Positions 9,385 through 17,764 of a DNA stretch of 64,000 nucleotides are shown here, in pieces. The notes beneath the pieces were generated by a model. That model was not told the origin of the DNA. It made no database searches and saw only the letters and a program-made list of their open reading frames with translations. Numbering within the stretch: the stretch's first letter is position 1; every line of letters starts with the position of its first letter. The stretch is from Candidatus Pelagisphaera phototrophica. GTDB lineage: Bacteria; Verrucomicrobiota; Verrucomicrobiia; Opitutales; Opitutaceae. The stretch spans positions 2,232,001 to 2,296,000 of the forward strand of contig NZ_CP076039.1 of the NCBI RefSeq assembly GCF_014529625.1, read 5' to 3'. The position numbers were made by a program, and so were the translations under genes.

Positions 9385-9568
9385 ATTAGGGCAAGGAAAT
9401 TTTTTAACTTCTTGAACTCGGATAAGAACTTAGGGACATAGGGATAATTCTCATTGGGCGGTTGCAAAATATTCCGATCGAGCCCTTAAACCAAAATAGG
9501 CATGGGAGGAATGCATTTTCCGCGACTCAGGAAAAGGGCTTTTAATTTTTGTCAAACCGGGTACTGAA

Positions 9569-10222
9569 CTACGAATTCTGGTCTAGAAGTACGGGTTTAA
9601 GACTATCGAGCAAGTGCTTGGCTATCCATCTATGGCCCTCTGGATTTGGATGTATCCCGTCTCTTTGATTTAGTCGGGGATCCCCACCGACTCCTTCTAA
9701 TAAAAACGGTATTAGGGTTGCCCCCAAAGTTTCCGCAACGGAAGGGTACAGCTTTTCAAACTCATCGGTATAGCTCACCCCTAAGTTCGGAGGCATTTTC
9801 ATGCCGGCGATCACAATGTGGACGTCAGGATACCTTTCCCTCACGCGGCTGGCGATAGCGATCAAATTGGCCCTTGTGGTGGAAAGATCGATTCCTCTGA
9901 GTCCGTCATTTGCTCCCAGTGCCAAGACAAATACGTCTATCGGATTTCTCAATATCCAGTCAATTCGTCTAAGGCCACCCGCGGTCGTCTCTCCACTTAC
10001 ACCGGAAGGTATGACTTCCCATTTCAAATTCTGCTCACTTAGCAAAGACTGGAGAACCTTTGGATAGGATTGATCATAGTCTACGCCATAACCGGCCGTA
10101 AGGCTGTCCCCGAAGAATAGAATCGCTCGTTCGTTGCTTTCGTCCGAGCCCCGTAATTGGCTTTCTGTAGAGCAAAACAGGCTGAACGCCAAAACCAATA
10201 GGGCGATATTTCTAAGCAACAT
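9569..10222 (-). CDS. tesA: SGNH/GDSL arylesterase, TesA-like
   Basis: Secreted or periplasmic esterase/lysophospholipase of the SGNH hydrolase family, 217 residues from the ATG at 10222. A signal peptide (MLLRNIALLVLAFSLFCS) is followed by the four family blocks: block I FFGDSLTAGYG with the catalytic Ser, block II Gly (PSGVSGETTAGGL), block III GANDG, and block V DGIHPNPEGH with the catalytic Asp and His. An upstream ATG at 10297 would bury the signal peptide and overlaps the divergent gene, so it was not chosen. It is divergent from the ybbA/ybbP-type pair, the same arrangement as tesA-ybbAP in Escherichia coli. Confidence 0.9.
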   Translation of the reverse strand: MLLRNIALLVLAFSLFCSTESQLRGSDESNERAILFFGDSLTAGYGVDYDQSYPKVLQSLLSEQNLKWEVIPSGVSGETTAGGLRRIDWILRNPIDVFVLALGANDGLRGIDLSTTRANLIAIASRVRERYPDVHIVIAGMKMPPNLGVSYTDEFEKLYPSVAETLGATLIPFLLEGVGGDPRLNQRDGIHPNPEGHRWIAKHLLDSLKPVLLDQNS

Positions 10223-10400
10223 ATTTGTAGATACATGTGATTGAGCATAATGTTTCAAGTGTTGATCGGAAATAGATTTGTGCTCTTGTGTTCTCAAATC
10301 CAGACAACAAGAGTTTAGTATTTATACGCATCGCTTGGAACTGGCTGTTCGTAATCAGGCCGTAGAATTGTTTTCGTTGAGTGGATTTTGGAAAAAGGTT

Positions 10401-11081
10401 ATGTCTGGAGCGGTCATTTTGAGTTTAGATAAAGTGAGCAAGTCTTTCGCTAGTGGCGATCGGCTACTCGAAGTTCTTAAAGAATCTAGCCTGGAGGCTC
10501 GCCTGGGAGAGTCCATCGCTATCGTTGGTCCATCGGGAAGTGGTAAAACAACCCTGCTCGGGATCTGCGCGGGACTGGATTCGCCCACCAAAGGCGAGGT
10601 CAGCCTAAACGGGGAATCTTTGAGCACACTGACTGAAGACCAGCGGTCAGATATCAGAAATCATTACGTGGGATTTGTTTTCCAGAATTTCCAGTTGCTG
10701 CCAACTTTGACGGCACTGGAAAACGTGATGGTGCCGCTCGAGCTCCGAGGCGAAACAGGAGTCGAGTCCGCGGCCATTGAGATGCTGGAGAAAGTGGGTC
10801 TTGGCGAAAGGGTTCATCACTATCCAGTCCAGCTTTCAGGGGGGGAGCAGCAGCGCGTGGCATTGGCACGAGCCTTTATCAATCGCCCCAAAATACTGTT
10901 CGCAGATGAGCCAACGGGTAATTTGGATGCGGATACCAGTCATTCGATAGTCGATTTGCTATTTCAACTGAATCGGGATGCCGGTACGACGCTGATTTTG
11001 GTTACCCATGATCGGGAGCTAGCGGAGAAGACCGATCGAACCCTTCGTATCGAGCTGGGAAGGGTTACGGTAGAGCGATGA
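10401..11081 (+). CDS. ybbA: ABC transporter ATP-binding protein (YbbA/LolD type)
   Basis: ATPase of a MacB/LolCDE-type exporter, 226 residues from the ATG at 10401. Walker A is GPSGSGKTT, the Q-loop is [17 protein letters not shown], the signature is [14 protein letters not shown], Walker B is [12 protein letters not shown] and the switch His is in LVTHD. The frame is open upstream to 10278, but those residues do not belong to the family. The stop codon overlaps the start of the permease by four bases, so translation is coupled. By position and partner it is the YbbA equivalent. Confidence 0.92.
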   Translation: MSGAVILSLDKVSKSFASGDRLLEVLKESSLEARLGESIAIVGPSGSGKTTLLGICAGLDSPTKGEVSLNGESLSTLTEDQRSDIRNHYVGFVFQNFQLLPTLTALENVMVPLELRGETGVESAAIEMLEKVGLGERVHHYPVQLSGGEQQRVALARAFINRPKILFADEPTGNLDADTSHSIVDLLFQLNRDAGTTLILVTHDRELAEKTDRTLRIELGRVTVER

Positions 11082-13645
11082 GCGATTTGAGGAGGAGTTC
11101 GAAAAAGCTCAAACCACAACTTAATTGGGTGCTCAAAATGGCATGGCGCGATACGCGTCGCTCCAGAGGGAAGTTAGCTCTGTTTGCCTTTTCCGTTATA
11201 TTTGGGGTTGCGGCACTGGTGGCGGTGAACTCGCTACGTAGCAATTTAGAAGCTGAAGTCGATCGGCAATCTAAGGCCCTTCTCGGTTCTGACTTGGAAT
11301 TCAGAAGCTCAGAGCCCTTTGACGATAAGGCAGAAGAACTCTTTAGTTCCCTAAACGCTTCGGGCGAAGCCATCGATACGCGCCTTTCGACGATGGCGTT
11401 GTTTATCGAGTTAGACCAGACCCGTCTGGTTTCATTGCGAGCTATGTCAGGGGGATTTCCTTGGTATGGTACACTTGATACGCGGCCTGAGGGATTGAAT
11501 TTCTCCGAGATGGAAGGCAAAGTTGCCTTGGTAGAAGAATCATTAAAAATTCAATACGGACTGGAGATCGGAGATACTATACGCATCGGGGATGCGGAAT
11601 TTGAGGTAATTGGCGAAGTGCTGAGAATTCCAGGGGAATCCTCCTTTGGCAGTTCGTTTTCACCTCGCATCCTGATCCCGCAGATTCATCTGGAATCAAC
11701 GAATTTGCTAGGTTTCGGAAGCCGAAAGACCTTTCGGAAGCATTTCGTGTTTGAGAACGGTCTGAGTGAAGATTTAATAAAGACTCTGCGATCCAAGGAG
11801 CCCGAGATTCGTTCCAGTGGCCTGCGTTTTGATACGGCCGAAGAGCAGAAAGGAAGCATCGGTAACATGCTGGATGAAATGACCAGCTACTTGAGCTTGG
11901 TCGGGTTTGTCGCTCTTCTTCTTGGTGGCGTTGGAATTGCAGGAGCAGTTCAAGTGTATCTGAAGGAAAAATCCGAGTCAATGGCTGTGCTAAGGTGCCT
12001 TGGCTGTAGCGGGCAGACCAGTATGATGGTTTTTTGCATACAAATTTTTCTAATGGGTTTTGTCGGTTGTCTTTTGGGAGCGATTTTGGGGGTCGGCGTT
12101 CAGGCGGCGTTGCCAAGGATCGTTCAGTCTTTCGTTCCATTCGATTTGGAGTTCGAGATTGTATGGCCAAGCTTAGCAGAGGCATTCGCCTTTGCTTGGG
12201 CTTTAACATTGCTGTTCGCCTTCCTTCCTCTACTTCCAATGCGAAAGCTTTCCCCGATGCGGGCGATTCGATCGTCTTTGGGAGTACAAAAGGGCCGGAG
12301 TGACTGGCTGGTATGGCTAGCTTCGGGACTGATTGGTATCCTTACTCTGACATTTTCGATTTTGCAAACTGACGAAGTCACTGAAGCACTGGGTGTTTTC
12401 GGAGGAATCGTTGTCGCAATACTAGTGCTCACGGCCACGGGCATCGGTCTTAGAGGGCTGTTGAGAAGGTTGTCTTCTAGAACGTTACCCTTTGTATGGC
12501 GACAAGGTTTGAGCAACCTCTACCGCCCTAACAATCGTACCGTTTCGTTAATAGTGATGATCGGTATGGGTGCCTTCCTCATCTACACGCTGTACCTCTG
12601 TGAGGTGAGTATTTTGAAGAGGGGTGAAATCAATGACCAGGACGATAAGCCTAATACGGTCTTCTTTGACGTTCAGAGCGACCAAGTCGATCGGGTAAAG
12701 CAAATTATCCAGGAAAACGGGAGCGAGTTGAAGTTTCATGATCCCATGGTGACGATGCGGCTGACCCATATTAGTTCAACGTCTGTCTCTCAACTCCGTC
12801 GAAACCCCGGTTATGAAAGGTGGGCTTTGTCCCGCGAGTACCGATCCACTTTTAGAGCAGAACTTCGAGAGCACGAACCGCTTGTTGAGGGGGAATTCGT
12901 GTCAGCTTCGAGTCTGGATAGCGATGATCCCATTCCTATTTCAATAGAAGAGAGACTGGTTGAGGCACTGAGTCTGAAGATCGGTGACACGCTTTCCTGG
13001 GATGTGCAAGGGCTGCCCTTGGACACGATCGTTACCAGTATTAGAAAAGTCGACTGGAGGCAAATGCAGCCTAATTTCTTCGTTGTCTTTCCGAGTGGTG
13101 TCCTTGAGGGAGCCCCCGCAAATCACATCATCGCAGTCAAGGCGAACGGTGTGGAACGAATTGCCGCCCTGCAAGGGGACGTGGTCAAGCGATATCCCAA
13201 TGTATCCGCAATTAACTTATCAATGGTGCTGGAAACGCTTAAAGACGTATTTGACAAAGTAGGGTTCGTCGTTCGCTTCATGGCATCATTTACGATTCTA
13301 ACGGGGCTGATCGCACTCATTGCAACGGTCCTTACGAGTCGGTATCAGCGAGTAAAGGAAAGCGTTCTCCTCCGTTCGCTTGGCGCGAGTATTGGACAAG
13401 TTCGTAGAATTATGGCGATTGAATATTTTCTACTGGGCGGATTGGGAAGTGCCACCGGCATTACCTTGTCACTCGCCGGCGCCTGGGCCATGACACAATT
13501 TGTTTTCAAGATCGATCTCTACATTCCTTGGGGAATGACGATCGGGTCGATCATAGGGATCGGCGTCATTACCTTGCTAACTGGCATGCTAAACAGTCTG
13601 GGAATCGCCAATCGATCGCCCATTGAAGCACTGCGATACGATTAA
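11078..13645 (+). CDS. ybbP: ABC transporter permease of the FtsX/YbbP family
   Basis: Large permease of 855 residues with FtsX-like domains. A first helix (LALFAFSVIFGVAALVAV) near residue 32 is followed by a long extracytoplasmic domain. Groups of helices then lie around residues 270-400 (LVGFVALLLGGVGIAGA; FLMGFVGCLLGAILGVG), 410-460 and 490-510, and near the C-terminus (FTILTGLIALIATVLTS; ITLSLAGAWAMTQFV). Length and double FtsX organisation match YbbP rather than LolC/E (about 400 residues). It pairs with the ATPase through a 4-bp overlap. YbbAP-type systems are thought to work with TesA on hydrophobic compounds in the envelope; the substrate is not known. Confidence 0.9.
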   Translation: MSDLRRSSKKLKPQLNWVLKMAWRDTRRSRGKLALFAFSVIFGVAALVAVNSLRSNLEAEVDRQSKALLGSDLEFRSSEPFDDKAEELFSSLNASGEAIDTRLSTMALFIELDQTRLVSLRAMSGGFPWYGTLDTRPEGLNFSEMEGKVALVEESLKIQYGLEIGDTIRIGDAEFEVIGEVLRIPGESSFGSSFSPRILIPQIHLESTNLLGFGSRKTFRKHFVFENGLSEDLIKTLRSKEPEIRSSGLRFDTAEEQKGSIGNMLDEMTSYLSLVGFVALLLGGVGIAGAVQVYLKEKSESMAVLRCLGCSGQTSMMVFCIQIFLMGFVGCLLGAILGVGVQAALPRIVQSFVPFDLEFEIVWPSLAEAFAFAWALTLLFAFLPLLPMRKLSPMRAIRSSLGVQKGRSDWLVWLASGLIGILTLTFSILQTDEVTEALGVFGGIVVAILVLTATGIGLRGLLRRLSSRTLPFVWRQGLSNLYRPNNRTVSLIVMIGMGAFLIYTLYLCEVSILKRGEINDQDDKPNTVFFDVQSDQVDRVKQIIQENGSELKFHDPMVTMRLTHISSTSVSQLRRNPGYERWALSREYRSTFRAELREHEPLVEGEFVSASSLDSDDPIPISIEERLVEALSLKIGDTLSWDVQGLPLDTIVTSIRKVDWRQMQPNFFVVFPSGVLEGAPANHIIAVKANGVERIAALQGDVVKRYPNVSAINLSMVLETLKDVFDKVGFVVRFMASFTILTGLIALIATVLTSRYQRVKESVLLRSLGASIGQVRRIMAIEYFLLGGLGSATGITLSLAGAWAMTQFVFKIDLYIPWGMTIGSIIGIGVITLLTGMLNSLGIANRSPIEALRYD

Positions 13646-13686
13646 AGGCGAATAGGACCCATTTATAAGGTTCCTCCCATGTAACC

Positions 13687-14403
13687 TCAAATTTTTCGAA
13701 ACAGGATCTGTTTCATGAAAGTCCAAGCATGCCTTAGGTTGGTACTGCTTCCTGGTACTTCTGTCCAATCGATAGGGATGGAAGCGACTTCCAAACCGTG
13801 TCTTTTTGCAGTGAGCAGTATTTCCAGATCAAAGGCGTAACCGTCTTGTACCATATTGCCTTTCGTTGATTGGAAGAACTCTTTGGGGATAGCCTTTAAG
13901 CCGCATTGCGTATCAGATAAGTGGATGTCGTACCGTATTCGAATCAGTTGATTGAAGATCTTTGCCACGATCTTGCGTGAGCATTTTCGCTGTAGATCGC
14001 GTCCCGCTCCTGAATCTCGGGATGCGATTAAGACTCGATTCTGCGTTGCCGACTGCTCAATGATGCCCAAGAACCGAATGGTCTCCTCCGCGGAAGCGGC
14101 TCCGTCTGCGTCGACAAAGGCGAGGATATTAGCATCGCCCCCTTTTCTCCAACCAGCGCGTACGGCACCTCCTTTCCCCAGATTTTTCTCCAGAAGAAGT
14201 GGCTCCCTTAAGAATGAGTATTGGGGGTTTAATTTCTGACTGAGATTAGAAAGGGCTTTTTGTTCATCCTGCGAGGACCCATCGTCAACCAGTTGAATTG
14301 CGATAGAGAGATTGGAGAGCTCAACCAATTCGCAGAGTTTTAGAAGAAACCGCGGCAGGCGCTTACTTTCGTAGTAGCAGGGAATAACTAGGAGCGCATT
14401 CAT
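13687..14403 (-). CDS. family 2 glycosyltransferase, dolichyl-phosphate sugar synthase-like
   Basis: GT2 enzyme of 238 residues without membrane helices. The nucleotide-binding strand LLVIPCYYESKRLP opens the GT-A fold, VDDGSSQDEQ supplies the first acidic motif, and FVDADGAASAEE carries the DxD metal motif. The middle block LSDTQCGLKAIPKEFF is the one seen in dolichyl- or polyprenyl-phosphate glucosyl/mannosyl transferases. It probably makes a lipid-phosphate-linked sugar. Its ATG overlaps the TGA of the ApbE gene by four bases, and it is the last gene of a three-gene operon whose first gene is a GT-C-like membrane protein that would use just such a donor. Confidence 0.85.
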   Translation of the reverse strand: MNALLVIPCYYESKRLPRFLLKLCELVELSNLSIAIQLVDDGSSQDEQKALSNLSQKLNPQYSFLREPLLLEKNLGKGGAVRAGWRKGGDANILAFVDADGAASAEETIRFLGIIEQSATQNRVLIASRDSGAGRDLQRKCSRKIVAKIFNQLIRIRYDIHLSDTQCGLKAIPKEFFQSTKGNMVQDGYAFDLEILLTAKRHGLEVASIPIDWTEVPGSSTNLRHAWTFMKQILFRKI

Positions 14404-15338
14404 GACTCAGACAAGCATTCAAAATGGAGACCACAATGGAATTCGCTGTCGTTGGAAAATATGGCGAAAGACAAGTCAGGATCCTGTTGAGAAATTATTT
14501 CAAGGGATTTTGGATCGAGAAGAAGGGCTGCGGTACTAGCGGCGTCCGCTAATGCCGCCCTAGGAGCGATGGCGTAGCTTCGGTTCCAATTGTAAGCGGG
14601 GGACCGGGTGCCGGGATCTATCACGTGGCTCCCTTGGAAGGCGACTCCTGAGCTGGCGAGCATCTGGTTGGCAGTTAAGGAAATGGTGCCTACCCAATTC
14701 TCGTATCCAATCGTCAACTCCCATGAGCTTGCATCGCAAGGCGGTCGCATCGCTAGGAACGTGCTTCCTCCGCATTCAATCAGCCCTTGCTCGATTTCCC
14801 ATTCTTGGAAGAGGGATTGAAGCTGATCCAGGGCGAATCCTTTGCCGATTCCGCCCAGGTCGAGTAGGGGACCGGCTCTCAATTTGACCACTGTGTTGCT
14901 TTCCTGATCGAGTGAAATGACCGGTTCCGAACTATCGGCCTCTTTTACTAGTAACTCGGCTAAATGGGGAAGCTCGTTTTGCTGTCCCTTGTGCAGGGCG
15001 TTTGCCTGACCCAGGAAGGGGTGGAACTTCCCGCCTAAGCGGGCACTCGCCTCGAATGACTGCAACAGGCAGTCTACCGCATCCTGCGAGATCCGAATGC
15101 CTTCTCCAAGCGGCGCCCGGTTGATGCGGGTGATGTCGCTGTATTCGATATAGAAGCTGAGTTGTTCCTCAAGGCGAGACAGTCGCTCCTCAGCTTCCAT
15201 CACAGCTGAATCCATCAGGCCCGAATTATCGCCAATTAAATGAAAGTTAAAGGTACAGGCCATGGCTTGACAGGAGTAAGACCGCAACGATGCAACGTCT
15301 TCAAGCCGGATTGAAATGAGAGAGGGATCTTCGTTCAT
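14400..15338 (-). CDS. apbE: FAD:protein FMN transferase (ApbE family)
   Basis: ApbE-type flavin transferase, which uses FAD to attach FMN covalently to a Thr or Ser in target proteins. It has 312 residues from the ATG at 15338. The N-terminal part has YSCQAMACTFNFHL and the Mg/FAD region LEEQLSFYIEYSDITRIN. The hallmark block is LDLGGIGKGFALDQL near residue 165, and a C-terminal metal-binding Asp lies in ADAASTAALLL. The usual Gly-Gly-Asp after the central helix is replaced by ECGGSTF, a divergence worth noting. No lipoprotein signal is visible, so export is uncertain. No FMN-binding-domain substrate gene is in the window. It starts two bases after the upstream stop and overlaps the downstream GT2 gene. 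Confidence 0.82.
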   Translation of the reverse strand: MNEDPSLISIRLEDVASLRSYSCQAMACTFNFHLIGDNSGLMDSAVMEAEERLSRLEEQLSFYIEYSDITRINRAPLGEGIRISQDAVDCLLQSFEASARLGGKFHPFLGQANALHKGQQNELPHLAELLVKEADSSEPVISLDQESNTVVKLRAGPLLDLGGIGKGFALDQLQSLFQEWEIEQGLIECGGSTFLAMRPPCDASSWELTIGYENWVGTISLTANQMLASSGVAFQGSHVIDPGTRSPAYNWNRSYAIAPRAALADAASTAALLLDPKSLEIISQQDPDLSFAIFSNDSEFHCGLHFECLSES

Positions 15339-15340
15339 TT

Positions 15341-16783
15341 TCAACGTGTTTCCATAAAAGCGTCCCAAAGGCGCTTCTCAATCCAGCATTCCAAAACTAC
15401 ATTCTCTCGAAGGCCGTGATATTCCGCGATATGGGTTTCGTTCAGCGATTGCGGCAGCTTCCCAATGGGACCGATCACAATATCCAAGGCGGGGATATCA
15501 GATGGGTTCTGCCAGTAGCCTATCGTGTCATTATTACGCAAGTACCATGGTAGTGGCCAGGCATTGTCACTTCCTCCGACTGCTATGGCGAGATCACTCG
15601 AAGGATCAAGAGCCTCAAGATCGTCAATTCGCTTAATTAGCTTTTCGAACTGGGGGGAGGTGTGTTGGTAGATGTAAGGATTGCGCGAGTCGGCGGCATA
15701 CCTCTCGACAAGCCGAGTGGATTGGTATTGATCCAAAAGAACGAGTAGGGTCACACCGACTACGGCGATACGCACCAATATTTGCGGCCAACGAGTGAAA
15801 AGGGTGACTAGCGTAAAGCCGGCGGCAATGCAAAATGACACATAGGTAGTAAGCATCAACCACGGTGTTTTGTAAGGAATGATAGAATACAATACAAAGC
15901 AGGTGAATCCGTAGAACACGCTTAGTCTCACGTGTTGCGACGCTTCTCTCGAGTCTCTGATAAGCAGGAAAAAGCCGATTGCCGCAAGAATGAGAAAAGG
16001 AGCTTCTCCCCAGCGAATTCCTTCCGCTCTTTGGGGCCAGAAAATCGATAGATAGTAGTATAGGGGTTTCTCATGCCCCAAACCCTGCGAGCGCTCTGCG
16101 TAGAACACGAAAGTTTTAAAACTATCGACAATTCCACTGAAATCCGTGAATGTGGCAGAAAAGAAGAACCCCCAGATAAAGGCGGTGCTCCCAAAGGCAA
16201 AAAGGATCTGCTTGAGGCGGATGCGTTCCGACCATACCTTGAATTCGAGAGCATTACTCTGTATCGAGACAACTGCCAATCCGATAGCAGCCAGATGGAT
16301 TATCGCGGTTTCTTTGGTCGCGAAAAATAGGCCGATCCAAAGTCCACAACGTGCTGCATTCATCGAGCTTGGGAGCTTCCAGTACTCGTTTGCAGAGTAG
16401 AGGAGCAGAAAACCGATTAGCGTAAATAGAATTTCCTGCACGTAGTAGGCGCTGTAAATAACTGGAAAGGGTGACAGCGCAAAAAGAGCCGCGGCGATGA
16501 GAGAGGTTCCATTAACTTTTCGTTCACTTACGAGAACGAGAAGTAATAGTCCGATACTCGCGAGTATCGGCAGGAGCCTCACCTGTGTGTGGGTCAGTTC
16601 GGATGCGTCGATCCCAAGGATCTTGTTCAAGACGGATGCCAAATAGTAGAGAATGGGACCGTGCTTGTCCTCGGGATCGTATTCATAGTATCCCGTTTCC
16701 ATCAATTCCCACAACTGATAAGCCTGCACAGCCTCATCGGAATGAAAAATTCTAGCATCGGAGTTTTGAATACGCAAATACAA
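15341..16783 (-). CDS. Agl23/TIGR03663-like membrane glycosyltransferase
   Basis: Polytopic membrane protein of GT-C/GT39 character. The N-terminal conserved stretch is HSDEAVQAYQLWELMETG followed by YDPEDKHGPILYY, the signature of the TIGR03663 family (flippase activity-associated Agl23-like proteins). At least eight hydrophobic helices follow (for example SLIAAALFALSPFPVIYSA). No ATG, GTG or CTG starts this frame. The first TTG at 16783 falls inside what looks like the end of the first membrane helix; the open frame continues upstream to a stop at 16868-16870 and encodes LVLYLAASLLVVTAG. Either an unusual start (ATA/ATC around 16840-16855) is used or a frameshift exists. The GT2 two genes downstream could supply its lipid-sugar donor. 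Confidence 0.72.
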   Translation of the reverse strand: MYLRIQNSDARIFHSDEAVQAYQLWELMETGYYEYDPEDKHGPILYYLASVLNKILGIDASELTHTQVRLLPILASIGLLLLVLVSERKVNGTSLIAAALFALSPFPVIYSAYYVQEILFTLIGFLLLYSANEYWKLPSSMNAARCGLWIGLFFATKETAIIHLAAIGLAVVSIQSNALEFKVWSERIRLKQILFAFGSTAFIWGFFFSATFTDFSGIVDSFKTFVFYAERSQGLGHEKPLYYYLSIFWPQRAEGIRWGEAPFLILAAIGFFLLIRDSREASQHVRLSVFYGFTCFVLYSIIPYKTPWLMLTTYVSFCIAAGFTLVTLFTRWPQILVRIAVVGVTLLVLLDQYQSTRLVERYAADSRNPYIYQHTSPQFEKLIKRIDDLEALDPSSDLAIAVGGSDNAWPLPWYLRNNDTIGYWQNPSDIPALDIVIGPIGKLPQSLNETHIAEYHGLRENVVLECWIEKRLWDAFMETR

Positions 16784-16997
16784 TCCTGCAGTGACAACAA
16801 GAAGACTCGCAGCGAGGTAGAGGACTAGTTTGACGTTTTGAAGGATGATTATAAGTAGAGTTAAACCTTAAAAGAAGAACGATTTTGAACCAAAGGCCAC
16901 AAAGAAAGTGTACCCTTTCGAAAACGTGGCGCCGGTCTGTTATTGTCCACAATCCATAACCGAATGGGTCCTCGGAGATCTCCCGCTAACCAATACT

Positions 16998-17034
16998 ACA
17001 AAAAACGCGCCCAGAGGTTTTCCTGGACGCGTCA
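16998..17034 (-). terminator. rho-independent terminator after the discoidin-like gene
   Basis: On the minus strand an imperfect GC-rich hairpin (ACGCGTCCAGG, AAAA-type loop, then CCTCTGGGCGCGT) is followed by a run of six T. It lies about 25 bp past the stop of the secreted discoidin-like gene and would end the DoxX-oxidoreductase-discoidin transcript. Confidence 0.7.
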
Positions 17035-17059
17035 AAAATTGCTAGATTGCCGAACTATT

Positions 17060-17722
17060 CTAGTTTGCCATTCCGAAGACTTCCACCTCCACGAAATGGT
17101 TCATTTCGTTGCTGGTATTTCCCGCTCCGTAAATGCGAACGTACTTGCCTTTCGCTTGCTTCGCATCGATGAGCTTGCCTTCGTTGGTTTCCAGATAGGC
17201 ATTGTCCGATCCTTTGCCGAAACCCGATGAATTGTCATGGTCATTGTTGAAGACCGTAGTCACACCGCTCTCGAACGACTCGTCATCGGAAATTTGAACG
17301 ATCACATCATGGTAGGCTCGTTTCTGCGTGTGGAAGTGCCAAATGGCGACACCGTAAATCGTTGAAGCGGATTCGAGGTCGATCTGTATCCACTGAGTCC
17401 CAGGAGCGAGCTCAACGAAGTAGCCCTCTTCCGATTCCTTGTCTCCGTCGGTAACGTAATCGAGCCCACCGATAATGGGAAAGTCATCGCTAGATGTGAC
17501 CTCTTTACCGTCTGCTAAATTGCCCACGCCTTCTGGAACCATGATATTGGGTCTCGGTGTTCCCGGGGCCTCCAAGTGAGGCAGGATCACTTGGACGGGA
17601 GTACCGATAAGAAAGGGTGGAGGGAATTCGATCTCCAAAGCCTTCTTGCCTCCGTGGTGGTTGGCGATCGCTACCGCGGAGAGTGCGATAACGGCGATAG
17701 TTGAAACTAGCTTCATTTTCAT
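17060..17722 (-). CDS. secreted discoidin (F5/8 type C)-like protein
   Basis: Secreted protein of 220 residues. A signal peptide (MKLVSTIAVIALSAVAIA) is followed by a His-Gly-Gly-Lys linker. From about residue 75 a galactose-binding-like fold can be recognised: SNLADGK-type opening (GNLADGKEVTSS), DGDKESEEGYFVELAPGTQWIQIDL, and the typical ending KYVRIYGAG. Such domains bind carbohydrate or other cell-surface ligands; no catalytic motif is seen. Two ATGs (17722, 17716) are possible. It is the last gene of the group DoxX, Gfo/Idh/MocA, discoidin with gaps of 21 and 42 bp, suggesting a shared role in sugar binding and conversion. Confidence 0.78.
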   Translation of the reverse strand: MKMKLVSTIAVIALSAVAIANHHGGKKALEIEFPPPFLIGTPVQVILPHLEAPGTPRPNIMVPEGVGNLADGKEVTSSDDFPIIGGLDYVTDGDKESEEGYFVELAPGTQWIQIDLESASTIYGVAIWHFHTQKRAYHDVIVQISDDESFESGVTTVFNNDHDNSSGFGKGSDNAYLETNEGKLIDAKQAKGKYVRIYGAGNTSNEMNHFVEVEVFGMAN

Positions 17723-17764
17723 ATCTTCAGTGTAATTTGATTTTGCATGGAAGGCTTAAGTCGA

